Assembly: GCF_020097835.1 (NCBI RefSeq)
Contig: NZ_CP083666.1
Span: 1,054,001 to 1,118,000, forward strand
DNA: 64,000 bases
Source of the DNA: Haloprofundus halobius
GTDB lineage: Archaea > Halobacteriota > Halobacteria > Halobacteriales > Haloferacaceae
Reading direction: 5' to 3'
The notes below the pieces were generated by a model. It searched no databases. It was given only the letters and a program-made list of their open reading frames with translations, and was not told the origin of the DNA. Shown piece after piece: positions 50,561 to 59,294 of this stretch (positions within the stretch are counted from its first letter, which is position 1; every line of letters begins with the position of its first letter). Made by a program: the position numbers and the translations under genes.

Positions 50561-52549
50561 TCACTTCGCCGCCTTCACCTTCTCCAACGCCTCCGGATTT
50601 TCGATGCTGCTCATGTCGCCGAGTTCCTCACCCTCGTACACCGACGCGATGGCGCGGCGAATGATCTTCCCACTTTGGGTCTTCGGGAACTCGTCGACGA
50701 ACAGCACCTCGCGCGGGCGGAACGGCTTGCCCAACTCTTCGCCGACCACTTCCCGCAACTCCGCGCGCAGGTCGTCGTCGGCCGTCACACCGTCTTCGAG
50801 CACGACGTAGGCGACGACGGCGGTGCCTTTCGTCTCGTCTGAGACGCCGACGGCGGCGGCCTGGTTCACCGCGTCGTGGTCGATGAGCGCGCCCTCGACC
50901 TCGGCGGGGCCGACTTTCCGCCCCGCGACGTTGAGCACGTCGTCGGCGCGGCCGTGGAGGAACCAGAACCCGTCCTCGTCTTTCTGCGCCCAGTCGCCGT
51001 GGTTCCACATGTCGTCGAAGCGCGACCAGTACTCCTGGAGATAGCGCTCGTCGCCGTCCCAGAGGCTCTTGGTCATCGACGGGCAGGAGTCGCGGGCGAC
51101 GAGGTAGCCGCGCTCGTGGGTGTCGGCGATGCTCTCACCCGTCGCGTCGACGATGTCGACGTCCATCCCCAGTCCGGGACCGCCCAGCGTGCAGGGTTTC
51201 AGCGACTGAATCGGCATCGGCATGAGGAAACAGCCACAGATTTCGGTTCCCCCGGAGATGTTCATGATGGGTGCCTCGCCGCCGCCGACGTTCTCGTAGA
51301 ACCACATCCAGGACTCTGAATCCCACGGTTCGCCGGTCGACCCCAAGAGTCGAAGCGAGGAGAGGTCGTACCCGTCCAGCCAGTCGTCACCGTATTTCCG
51401 AAGTGCGCGGATGGCGGTCGGCGAGATACCGAACACCGAGAGCTCGTGGCGGTCAATCATCTCCCAGAAGCGGTCGGGTTCGGGGTGGTCCGGTGCGCCC
51501 TCGTACATAAACACCGTTCCCCCGTGGGCGTGGTTGCCGATGAGCGTCCACGGGCCCATCATCCACCCGATGTCGGAGACCCAGAAGAAGCGGTCCGACG
51601 GCTCGTGGTCGAAACCGAAGTAAATCTCCTTGGCAGCCTGCATCAACACGCCCGCCTGCGTGTGAACGATGCCCTTCGGCTTACCCGTCGTTCCCGACGA
51701 ATAGAGGAGCATCGACTCCTGCTCGCTCGGCAGTTCCTTCGTTTCGTACTCGTCGTCAGCGACTCCTACCGTTTCGTGCCACCACTCGTCGCGCTCGTCG
51801 TCCCACTCGATTTCGGAGCCGAGGCGCTCGTAGACGATGGTGTGTTCGACGTGGCCCGCCTGCGCGATGGCCTCGTCGGCGGCGTCTTTGAGCGTCACCT
51901 CGCCGCCGCGGCGGTAGAAGCCGTCACCCGTAAACAACACCGAGCACTCGCTGTCTTCGATTCGCGTCGCCGTCGCGTCCACGCCGAACCCGGAGAAGAT
52001 GGGCACTGCGACAGCTCCGACTTTGAAACAACCGTAGAGAATCGAAATGACTTCCGGAACCATCGGCATGTACAGTCCCACCGTGTCGCCCGTCTCGATG
52101 CCGCGTGCTTCGAGGACGTTGGCGACGCGGTTGGCCTGCCGGTGGAGTTCGTGGTAGGTGACCTCGCGGACATCGCCGGGTTCGCCCTCCCAGATACAGG
52201 CGACCTTGTTCCGCGTGCCGGAGTCGACGGCGGCGTGTCTGTCGAGCGTGTTGTGCGCGATGTTGATGGTACCGCCGGGATACCACCGTGAGAACTGCGG
52301 GCCGTCGCTGTCGTCGCGGACGGTGTCGTAGTCGGCGTAGAACTCGATATCCAGATAGTCGGGCAGCAGGTCCCAGAACCAGTCGACGCCCGAGGCGTCC
52401 TCGCCATCGATGTCGCCACACGTCCGAGCGATGAGTTCCTCGTAATCCTCGATTCCGTACTCCTGCATGAACGCGTGGACGTTGGTGGACTCGACGAACG
52501 CCTCGGTCGGTTCGTGGACCACTTCGTCGCTGTCGGGAACTGTGTTCAT
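50561..52549 (-). CDS. acs: Acetate-CoA ligase (AMP-forming) or close homologue
   Basis: 662 residues from ATG 52547-52549, full length for Acs. AMP-binding P-loop MLLYSSGTTGKPKGI, ADDVLNVAGRKVGPAEVEGA, and the acetylatable lysine in FPKTQSGKIIRR. It makes acetyl-CoA (or a related acyl-CoA) from the acid, ATP and CoA. The N-terminal part (VWEGEPGDVREVTYHELHRQ-type) is Acs-like. Its substrate breadth is not decided. It is on its own transcript, opposite to its neighbours. Confidence 0.92.
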   Translation of the reverse strand: MNTVPDSDEVVHEPTEAFVESTNVHAFMQEYGIEDYEELIARTCGDIDGEDASGVDWFWDLLPDYLDIEFYADYDTVRDDSDGPQFSRWYPGGTINIAHNTLDRHAAVDSGTRNKVACIWEGEPGDVREVTYHELHRQANRVANVLEARGIETGDTVGLYMPMVPEVISILYGCFKVGAVAVPIFSGFGVDATATRIEDSECSVLFTGDGFYRRGGEVTLKDAADEAIAQAGHVEHTIVYERLGSEIEWDDERDEWWHETVGVADDEYETKELPSEQESMLLYSSGTTGKPKGIVHTQAGVLMQAAKEIYFGFDHEPSDRFFWVSDIGWMMGPWTLIGNHAHGGTVFMYEGAPDHPEPDRFWEMIDRHELSVFGISPTAIRALRKYGDDWLDGYDLSSLRLLGSTGEPWDSESWMWFYENVGGGEAPIMNISGGTEICGCFLMPMPIQSLKPCTLGGPGLGMDVDIVDATGESIADTHERGYLVARDSCPSMTKSLWDGDERYLQEYWSRFDDMWNHGDWAQKDEDGFWFLHGRADDVLNVAGRKVGPAEVEGALIDHDAVNQAAAVGVSDETKGTAVVAYVVLEDGVTADDDLRAELREVVGEELGKPFRPREVLFVDEFPKTQSGKIIRRAIASVYEGEELGDMSSIENPEALEKVKAAK

Positions 52550-52804
52550 CGCTCGCCACTTTTACTGCCGACGTGAAGTAGCTTGCTCACTATCGTCTGT
52601 GAAGGACCTTCGGCGGCCGGAGTGACCACAAATATACGAACTCTGTCAAGTAAGACACGACGACTCTCCCATCGGAAGAAGGCTAGAGTTGCGCGTTAAC
52701 ACGCTCTTTCGTTACTATAGTGAACACCGAAAATTCGACTTCGCGAACACGTCTCACCAATCTGTTAAGTGCTATCCCGTGGGATACACGCGTAGTGGAG
52801 ACAG
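52550..52804. other. 255-base gap with AT-rich promoter elements
   Basis: AT-rich stretches occur near 52630-52640 (ATATACGA), 52710-52730 (CTTTCGTTACTATAGTG) and 52763-52775 (TTAAGTGCTATC). The last is 30 bases before ATG 52805 and likely drives that gene. Confidence 0.4.
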
Positions 52805-54262
52805 ATGTCTGACGACCCAACTACACGTGAGCGAAACGTCACGACGAGCCGAGACCGAATCCGAGAGTGGGCCGACGAACGCGGGTACGTTCCCATCTAC
52901 GAGGAGCGGGACACCGGGGAGATGAACTACCGGTTCGTCCGCGAGACCGAGGTAGACGACACGCACGACCGACGCGACTGGGACGAGTTCTTCGAGACGT
53001 TCGAATCGGAGAACGTTGCGTTCGCCTACACCGACGAGGAGATGGGAGGCGACGCCGAACCGTGGCAGTTCGTCGCGCGCTCCGATGTCGCCGAACGGGC
53101 CGCTCTCGATAACGAGGAGGTCGAAAGCGCGCTGATGGAGGGCGAGACGGTGACGACGGAGGTCACCGAGACGAAAGTCGTCGAACGGACCATCGTCGAA
53201 CGCGACACCATCGAGAGCGAAGTCGTCGACACCGAGACCATCGGCGAGACGACCGTCGACCGCGAACTCGTCAGCCGCGAACTCATCGAGGCGTCGTTTC
53301 TCGACCAGGGTCGCATCGAGGCGGTCATCGAAGAGGTGTGGTCGAACACCAACGAGGTCCTCGAACGGATGACGGTCCACAGCCGCGTCGTCGACACCGA
53401 ACTGGAGGAGACCGACACCGTCGAGAGCGACACGATGGAGGCCGACATCGACGTCCGAGGCGTCGAGGAGACCATCGTCGAGAGCGACATCGTCGAGGCC
53501 GAGGCCGTCGGCAGCGAGATCGTCGAGGCGGGTGTCGTCGAGAGTCAGGTCATCGAAGGCGACGTCGTCGAGAGCGAACTGTTCCAGCGCACTCTCGTCG
53601 AGGAGGAAGTCGAGGAGCGCAAACGCGGCATCTACACCCTCTCGGAGACGGAACTGCTCGACACGAACGTCATCGAGAGCCAGATTATCGAGCATGAAAT
53701 CGTCGACCGCGAGTACGAGGGGATGGAGGCCGCCGAAATCGACGAGATGACGGTGACCGCCGAGACGGAGATGTCCGAGGCGACCGAGACAACTGGTCAA
53801 CCCGAACGAGGCGAAGGGACCACAGCGCCGACGGAGACCGAAGGGACGGCGGCCGCCGAGGAGAACCGCTCCGAATCGGTCGAGCGAGCGGACACGACCG
53901 GAACCGAGGAGGCCGAACCGTTCGGCAGCGGGGCGACCGAGTCAGAGGACAGTAACGAACCGTTCACCAGCGAGGCGACCGAATCGACCGAATCGACCGA
54001 AGAGCAACCGGACGAAGGTGCGGCCGAGACACATCTCGACCAGAACGACCAGGGGAAAGACATCGTCGACGAGAGCGGCCGCGAGGTCGGCATCGTCGCG
54101 AAAGTCGAGGGCGGCGTCATCCACGTCGACCCCTCGCCGAGTCTCACCGACCGATTGAAGGCTGAACTCGACTGGGGCGACGTCGACGACGACACGTACA
54201 CCCTCTCGGAGTCGGACGTTCGCGAGGTCACCAACTCGCAGGTCGTCGTCCGCGACATGTGA
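52805..54262 (+). CDS. 485-residue acidic pentad-repeat protein
   Basis: Highly acidic. After an N-terminal domain (about 1-105, FVRETEVDDTHDRRDWDEFF), two long stretches (about 110-175 and 195-275) run in five-residue units with the form hydrophobic-(V/I/L)-(E/D)-x-(E/D), such as TIVERDTIESEVVDTETI and IVEAEAVGSEIVEAGVVESQ. Then a Ser/Thr/Glu linker (about 310-415) and a C-terminal beta-barrel-like domain with GREVGIVAKVEGGVIHVDPS. The five-residue repeats suggest a regular beta-solenoid. Role unknown. Possibly a PRC-barrel-type domain at the end. Confidence 0.75.
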   Translation: MSDDPTTRERNVTTSRDRIREWADERGYVPIYEERDTGEMNYRFVRETEVDDTHDRRDWDEFFETFESENVAFAYTDEEMGGDAEPWQFVARSDVAERAALDNEEVESALMEGETVTTEVTETKVVERTIVERDTIESEVVDTETIGETTVDRELVSRELIEASFLDQGRIEAVIEEVWSNTNEVLERMTVHSRVVDTELEETDTVESDTMEADIDVRGVEETIVESDIVEAEAVGSEIVEAGVVESQVIEGDVVESELFQRTLVEEEVEERKRGIYTLSETELLDTNVIESQIIEHEIVDREYEGMEAAEIDEMTVTAETEMSEATETTGQPERGEGTTAPTETEGTAAAEENRSESVERADTTGTEEAEPFGSGATESEDSNEPFTSEATESTESTEEQPDEGAAETHLDQNDQGKDIVDESGREVGIVAKVEGGVIHVDPSPSLTDRLKAELDWGDVDDDTYTLSESDVREVTNSQVVVRDM

Positions 54263-54329
54263 GTGCGGTCCGTCGCGGCGCGTGAACGCTGCGTAAATTC
54301 TTTTGTCCGCTCGGTGACTATCGGCTATC

Positions 54330-54917
54330 ATGTACGTGCGAGACGCCAAGAACCGGGACGAGGTCTGGTTGCTCGACCACATCGAGGCGATGAGACTCGA
54401 CGACGTCGCGTTTCGCTCCCGCGATTACGTCATCGCCGTCGACGAGGCGTCGAACAGTCGCGCCGGGTTCGGACGCATCCGGATCCACAAGCACGACGAG
54501 GGCGACTTCTGTGAGCTGACCGGTATCGGCGTGTTGCCGGAGTGGCGCGGACAGGGCGTCGGCGCGCACGTCGTCGAGCGACTCGTGAAGACCGCCGGCG
54601 ACGAGGGGTTCGAGGAAGTGTACTGCTTCACGGACGAACCGGGCTACCTCGTTCGGTTCGGCTTCGAATCGGTCGACTCGGAGGACCTCCGGCCGGCGGT
54701 CCGCGAGCGACTCGACGCGAAGCGCAGTGGGGTGATGCCCGACGCGGTTGCGCTCTCGGTGGACGTCGAGGCGTTCGAGATGCCGACCGAAGCCCGGGAG
54801 GCGTTCAAGGAGGCCGCGCCGGAGGCGGAACCCGACTCGGAGCCCGAAGAGCGACCTGAGGACTTCGGTATCGACCCGGAGTCGGCGACGTACAAGTACG
54901 ACACCGGACGACAGTAA
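54330..54917 (+). CDS. GNAT-family N-acetyltransferase
   Basis: 195 residues. AcCoA motif VLPEWRGQGVGAHVVERLV (V/I-x-x-x-x-R-x-x-G-x-G-x-A), preceded by FCELTGIGV. The first 130 residues form the GNAT fold. The C-terminal tail of about 45 residues is acidic and Pro-rich (APEAEPDSEPEERPEDFG). The acceptor is not known. It lies 67 bases after the pentad-repeat gene in the same direction. Confidence 0.87.
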   Translation: MYVRDAKNRDEVWLLDHIEAMRLDDVAFRSRDYVIAVDEASNSRAGFGRIRIHKHDEGDFCELTGIGVLPEWRGQGVGAHVVERLVKTAGDEGFEEVYCFTDEPGYLVRFGFESVDSEDLRPAVRERLDAKRSGVMPDAVALSVDVEAFEMPTEAREAFKEAAPEAEPDSEPEERPEDFGIDPESATYKYDTGRQ

Positions 54918-54935
54918 GTGGGGCGCCCCCGGCTC

Positions 54936-55205
54936 TCAGGTCCGGTCGTCGAGGAAGTCGGTGCTGAAGACGATCCACGCCAGCACCGAACAGAAGAGGA
55001 TGGGCGGGAGGATGGCGAACGCCCACAGCGGTTCGATGCCCCAGAACAGCAACAGCACCACGTCGAAGAGCCCAAGAGCGAGAAACGGTGCGACGGCGAG
55101 GGCGGCCCGTTTCCGGTTTCGCCCGCTCTCCTCCGCTAGTGGTGTGTTCTCCTCCGGTGTCGGCGTCGACTCCGGTGAGTCGGAGTCGCTCGTCGAAGCG
55201 GCCAT
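54936..55205 (-). CDS. Two-pass membrane protein (89 aa)
   Basis: 89 residues from ATG 55203-55205. A disordered Ser/Thr/Pro/Glu N-terminus (about 1-30), then two membrane segments (ALAVAPFLALGLFDVVLLLF and WAFAILPPILFCSVLAWIVF). Function unknown. It lies in a short head-to-tail pair with the next small membrane gene upstream (55260-55529). Confidence 0.72.
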   Translation of the reverse strand: MAASTSDSDSPESTPTPEENTPLAEESGRNRKRAALAVAPFLALGLFDVVLLLFWGIEPLWAFAILPPILFCSVLAWIVFSTDFLDDRT

Positions 55206-55259
55206 ACCGAAACTCCGTGACCGGCCTTGAAAAGGGCCGCGCTCCGTTCGACGCTTCGA

Positions 55260-55529
55260 CTACAGTCGGTCACGGTCCTCCAACCGGGAGACGAACTCGA
55301 CGGCGCCGAACAACGCGCCGAGCGCTACCGTCGCCAGAATCGCGCCGTAGAGCGCCATCGGTACCGGACTCACCGGTAGCGTCGCAACGCCGAGAAAGTC
55401 GATCGAGGCGCCCGCGCTGTTCTCGCCGACGAACAGGCCGATGAGTGCCGCGACGAGGACGACGACGCCACCGACGCCGAGGAGGATGCGGCGGCCGCGG
55501 TCGGATCCGTTCACGTCGAATTCGTTCAC
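55260..55529 (-). CDS. Two-pass membrane protein (89 aa), second of the pair
   Basis: 89 residues from GTG 55527-55529. Membrane segments at about 15-37 (ILLGVGGVVVLVAALIGLFV) and 50-75 (VPMALYGAILATVALGALFG), with an acidic, Asp/Glu-rich C-terminus. No motif. It precedes the 54936-55205 gene by 54 bases in the same direction and they may be co-transcribed. Confidence 0.72.
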   Translation of the reverse strand: MNEFDVNGSDRGRRILLGVGGVVVLVAALIGLFVGENSAGASIDFLGVATLPVSPVPMALYGAILATVALGALFGAVEFVSRLEDRDRL

Positions 55530-55623
55530 AACCGAACTCGGGGGCGTCGACTATAGACTCTTTCTTACTGCGGCCGAGACGGCGTCAAGTCCGGCGCCGG
55601 AACCCGACAGCCCGTGGCGGAGC

Positions 55624-55632
55624 GGTTATACC
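55624..55632 (+). promoter_or_regulatory. TATA-like element of the cytidine deaminase gene
   Basis: GGTTATACC, 25-33 bases before ATG 55657. Leaderless. Confidence 0.45.
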
Positions 55633-55656
55633 TCCCGCGTGCGTCGTCGAAACCCC

Positions 55657-56073
55657 ATGGTCGACGAACTCGTCGAGAAGGCGCGTGCGGTGCTCTCGAA
55701 CGCCCACGTTCCGTACTCCGAGTACCGCGTCGGTGCCGCGCTCCGAACTGCCGACGGCACGGTGTTCGTCGGGTGCAACATCGAGAACGCCAACTACAGC
55801 AACAGCCTCCACGCCGAGGAGGTCGCTATCGCCGAGGCGGTGAAGAACGGCTACCGTGAGTTCGACCGCATCGCCGTCTCCTCGGGCGTCCGCGACGGCG
55901 TCACACCCTGCGGCATGTGTCGCCAGACGCTCTCGGAGTTCTGCGACGAGTCGTTCGTCGTCGTCTGCGACGAGGGCGGCGAGGAGACGAACGAGTACAC
56001 CCTCGGGGAACTCCTTCCGAACACTATCTCCGAGGGAACGCTCTCGGACGCTGCCGGTCGCGCCGACGAGTAA
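55657..56073 (+). CDS. cdd: Cytidine deaminase
   Basis: 138 residues from ATG 55657. Zinc motif LHAEEVAIAEAV (His-Ala-Glu) and TPCGMCRQTLSEF (P-C-x2-C). Deaminates cytidine and deoxycytidine to uridine forms. With the phosphorylase gene that follows in the same direction it forms the pyrimidine salvage pair. T-rich CTTTTTT follows the stop (56090-56097) as a probable terminator. Confidence 0.94.
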   Translation: MVDELVEKARAVLSNAHVPYSEYRVGAALRTADGTVFVGCNIENANYSNSLHAEEVAIAEAVKNGYREFDRIAVSSGVRDGVTPCGMCRQTLSEFCDESFVVVCDEGGEETNEYTLGELLPNTISEGTLSDAAGRADE

Positions 56074-56302
56074 CTGACGCGCCCGTGTTTCTTTTTTGGC
56101 GCAGTATACTGTATCAATCGAATGATTTATACTGGAATCAGGTAACAAGGGACACGCCCGCGTAGCGATACTATACTATCGTCTGTCATCCCACCAGCGC
56201 GCGTCGCCGACGCCGTCCACGGACGTCGGTGAGCCGTCGCGGGCGTTTTTATCCACAGAGCGAACGCATCACCCGACACCGAGAGGAGTCCCACACACCA
56301 CC

Positions 56303-56311
56303 GGTTTATTT
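56303..56311 (+). promoter_or_regulatory. TATA-like element of the nucleoside phosphorylase gene
   Basis: GGTTTATTT, 25-33 bases before ATG 56336. Confidence 0.45.
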
Positions 56312-56335
56312 GTCGCGTCGTCTCCCAGAGCGGGT

Positions 56336-57160
56336 ATGACTGACACCGACGCCAGCGAGGATCCCAACGACGAGGTGCAGTACCACATCGAAGTCGCCGA
56401 GGGCGACGTCGCCGACGCCGTGTTGCTCCCAGGTAATCCCGAGCGGGTGGACAAGATAACCGCGCTGTGGGACGAGCACGAGGAGGTCGCCTCCCACCGC
56501 GAGTACCGCACGGCGACCGGAACGTACGACGGCGCACCCATCTCCGTCACGTCGACGGGTATCGGCAGCCCCTCCGCCGCCATCGCTATCGAGGAACTCG
56601 CGCGCGTCGGCGTCGAGACGTACATCCGTGTCGGCTCCTGCGGCGCGATTCAACCCGAGATGGACGTCGGCGACCTCGTCATCACCTCCGGTGCGGTGCG
56701 ACAGGAGGGCACCAGCGCCGAGTACGTCTGCGAGGACTACCCGGCCGTCGCCGACCACGAGGTCGTCTCCGCGCTCGTCGCCGCCGCCGAGCGACTCGGC
56801 CACGACTATCACGTCGGCCTCACGATGAGCGCCGACAGCTTCTACGCCGGGCAGGGCCGCCCCGGATTCGAAGGCTTTCGCGCCGCGGGCAGCGAGTCGC
56901 TCGTCGAGGAGTTACAAGAGGCGAACGTGAAGAACATCGAGATGGAGGCGAGCGCGCTTCTGACCATCGCGAACGTCTACGGTCTCCGCGCGGGCGCGGT
57001 CTGTTCGGTTTACGCGAACCGCATCACCGGCGAGTTCCGGACCGAGGGCGAGTCGCGCGCGGCGGAAACGGCGAGTCTCGCCGTTTCGCTGCTCGCACGA
57101 ATGGACGAGGTCAAACGCGAGGCGGGTGTCGACCGGTGGCACGCCGGCCTCTCCTTGTAG
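56336..57160 (+). CDS. Nucleoside phosphorylase (uridine phosphorylase-like)
   Basis: 274 residues. PNP/UDP fold: LLPGNPERVDKITALWD, SVTSTGIGSPSAAIAIEELA, YIRVGSCGAIQ, and NIEMEASALLTIANVYG with the catalytic Glu/Met. Cleaves a nucleoside with phosphate, giving the base and ribose-1-phosphate. Uridine is suggested by the neighbouring cytidine deaminase but the substrate is not proven. C-terminus ends in a short helix. Confidence 0.92.
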   Translation: MTDTDASEDPNDEVQYHIEVAEGDVADAVLLPGNPERVDKITALWDEHEEVASHREYRTATGTYDGAPISVTSTGIGSPSAAIAIEELARVGVETYIRVGSCGAIQPEMDVGDLVITSGAVRQEGTSAEYVCEDYPAVADHEVVSALVAAAERLGHDYHVGLTMSADSFYAGQGRPGFEGFRAAGSESLVEELQEANVKNIEMEASALLTIANVYGLRAGAVCSVYANRITGEFRTEGESRAAETASLAVSLLARMDEVKREAGVDRWHAGLSL

Positions 57161-57263
57161 CCCATCTTCGTCCTGTCTCGGCCGCCCCGGCCGTCACGGA
57201 ATCGGGACGTAACCCAGATTCGGGCGTTCTCGCGGCCTACGGGACCGTTCTCGTTCCAAAGCC

Positions 57264-57272
57264 CCTTTATCT
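57264..57272 (+). promoter_or_regulatory. TATA-like element of the NDH-2 gene
   Basis: CCTTTATCT, about 22-30 bases before ATG 57294. Confidence 0.45.
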
Positions 57273-57293
57273 CATGGCATCACAAATTGACGC

Positions 57294-58460
57294 ATGACTC
57301 AGAAGGTCGTCGTTCTCGGTGCCGGGTACGCCGGTGCCGGCGCGGTGAAAGCGTTCGAAGACGAGATTGAAGACAGCGAAGCCGAACTCACGTGGATTTC
57401 GGAGCGCGACTACCACCTCGTCCTCCACGAGGTCCACCGGGTCATCCGCGACCCGAGCGTCGAGTCGAAAGTCGCCGTCCCCATCGACGACATCAAATCG
57501 CCCGAGACGAACTTCGTGAAGGGCCACGTCGAGAACGTCGACATCGACGAACGCGTCGTCGAACTCGACGACGACCGGAGCGTCGAGTACGACTACCTGC
57601 TCGTGGCGCTCGGCAGCGACACCGCCTTCTACGGCATCGAGGGACTCGAAGAGTTCTCACTCACGCTCAAGAGCCTCGACGACGCCCGCGAGATTCACGA
57701 AGAAGTGAAGGCCGCCGCCGAGGACGCCTCGCGCAGCGAACCCGCACAGGTCATCGTCGGTGGCGCTGGTCTCTCCGGCATCCAGGCGGCGGGCGAAATC
57801 GCCGAGTTCCGCGACAAGCACCGCGCGCCCATCGACATCAAAATCGTCGAAGGACTCGACGAGGTGTTTCCCGGTAACGACCCCGAACTGCAGGGTGCGC
57901 TCCGCAAACGCCTCGACATCCAGGACATCGAGGTCATGACCGGCGAGTTCATCTCGAAGGTCGACGAGGAAGCCATCTACGTCGGCGACGAGACCGAACT
58001 CGACTACGACGTGTTCATCTGGACCGGCGGCATCACCGGCCAGAAGGAAGTCGCCGAGGCGAAGATAGACAAAGACGAGCGTTCGAACCGCATCTTCGCG
58101 GGGTCGGACTTCTCGACGAGCGACGAACGCGTCTTCGCCATCGGCGACTCGGCGCTCGTCGACCAGGGCAACGACAACGTCGCCCCGCCGACTGCGCAGT
58201 CGGCGTGGCAGGCGGCCGAAGTCGCCGGCGAGAACCTCGCCCGCACGATTCGCGGTCAGCCGTTGAAGACGTGGACGCACAAGGACAAGGGGACGCTCGT
58301 CTCCGTCGGCGAGATGGCCGTCGCCCACGGCGTCCAGGGTGTACCCATGCAGACGTTCGGCGGCCCCGGCGCGAAGTTCCTCAAGAAAGCGGTCGCGACG
58401 CGATGGATCGCCGACATCTCGTCGGCCAAGCGCGCCGTCACCGCCTGGGACGACATGTAG
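57294..58460 (+). CDS. Type II NADH dehydrogenase (FAD-dependent oxidoreductase)
   Basis: 388 residues from ATG 57294. FAD Rossmann motif VVVLGAGYAGAGAVKAFE at the start, second NAD(P) Rossmann VIVGGAGLSGIQAAGEIAEF, and VFAIGDSALVDQGN (FAD-binding Asp). No transmembrane helix, so it attaches to the membrane by its surface, as NDH-2 enzymes do. It passes electrons from NADH to quinone. The sulfide:quinone oxidoreductase branch is possible, but no redox Cys pair is seen. Confidence 0.92.
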   Translation: MTQKVVVLGAGYAGAGAVKAFEDEIEDSEAELTWISERDYHLVLHEVHRVIRDPSVESKVAVPIDDIKSPETNFVKGHVENVDIDERVVELDDDRSVEYDYLLVALGSDTAFYGIEGLEEFSLTLKSLDDAREIHEEVKAAAEDASRSEPAQVIVGGAGLSGIQAAGEIAEFRDKHRAPIDIKIVEGLDEVFPGNDPELQGALRKRLDIQDIEVMTGEFISKVDEEAIYVGDETELDYDVFIWTGGITGQKEVAEAKIDKDERSNRIFAGSDFSTSDERVFAIGDSALVDQGNDNVAPPTAQSAWQAAEVAGENLARTIRGQPLKTWTHKDKGTLVSVGEMAVAHGVQGVPMQTFGGPGAKFLKKAVATRWIADISSAKRAVTAWDDM

Positions 58461-58556
58461 GCGACGGCCGCCTCGGGCGGCCGCGTCGGCGAAGTCACGA
58501 CTCGAAGCGCCTCCGAGAGAGCAAAAAGCCGCGAGATGCTGTGTTCCCCGAATCAG

Positions 58557-59090
58557 CTAGTGTTCTGGCTCCTCCGCGGGGGCGACCATATCGTCGATGC
58601 GGAGGATGAGGATGTTGCTCGTGTCGTCCTTTCCGTCGACGGTTCCCTCGACGACGAGTTTCGACAGCGGCGTCGGGCCGACGGTGACGCTGTCACCCTC
58701 GTGGAAGTCGCGGACCGACCCCTGCAGGTGAATCTCCGCGCGACAGAGCTCCGGGTGGTGGACGCTGGAGAGGTCTATCTCCTCGACGTTGGCGTTCTCG
58801 ACGCGCTCGCCCTCGTGGAACAGCGGGACCGTCGCGGGTTCGTCCATCTCCTGGACGTCGAGCGCTTCGTAGGCGTTCGCCGTCGGCTTGTAGCCGCCTT
58901 TCGGTCCCGGGACGCCCTCGACCAACTGCAGCGCCTTCAGGCTCTGCATCTGGTTACGGATGGTGCCCGGATTTCGGTTTACTTCCTCGGCGATATCCTC
59001 GCCCTTTACTGCGTCCTCGGCCTGACGGTATAGGTTTATCAGGGCCGTGAGTATCTGTTTCTGACTCGGGGTGAGCTCGATAGACGACAT
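58557..59090 (-). CDS. HTH regulator (Rrf2-like) with C-terminal sensor domain
   Basis: 177 residues from ATG 59088-59090. An N-terminal winged helix (LTPSQKQILTALINLYRQAE, then VKGEDIAEEVNRNPGTIRNQ, then VEGVPGPKGGYKPTANAYEA) and a beta-rich C-terminal domain (about 95-170). No Fe-S Cys triad. It is widely conserved in haloarchaea and its target is unknown. AT-rich TTCTTAAATTC (59113-59123) lies before the start on the coding side. Confidence 0.83.
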   Translation of the reverse strand: MSSIELTPSQKQILTALINLYRQAEDAVKGEDIAEEVNRNPGTIRNQMQSLKALQLVEGVPGPKGGYKPTANAYEALDVQEMDEPATVPLFHEGERVENANVEEIDLSSVHHPELCRAEIHLQGSVRDFHEGDSVTVGPTPLSKLVVEGTVDGKDDTSNILILRIDDMVAPAEEPEH

Positions 59091-59263
59091 AAACGAACGT
59101 TCGCAATTGATGTTCTTAAATTCGACGGATAGCCGGTTTTTTAGTGATTATTATGGCGATGCTGTCAGCAGCGTAACTGTCTCTTTCGCGAATGTCTGTT
59201 AGATGACGTTCGGTCGTCCGTTTCGCCGCAGAACGTTCAGTTTCGCGTGAGAGTGACCGGTAG

Positions 59264-59272
59264 GCCTTTACC
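59264..59272 (+). promoter_or_regulatory. TATA-like element of the epimerase gene
   Basis: GCCTTTACC, about 23-31 bases before ATG 59295. Confidence 0.45.
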
Positions 59273-59294
59273 GACGCCTCTGGCGCGTACACGT

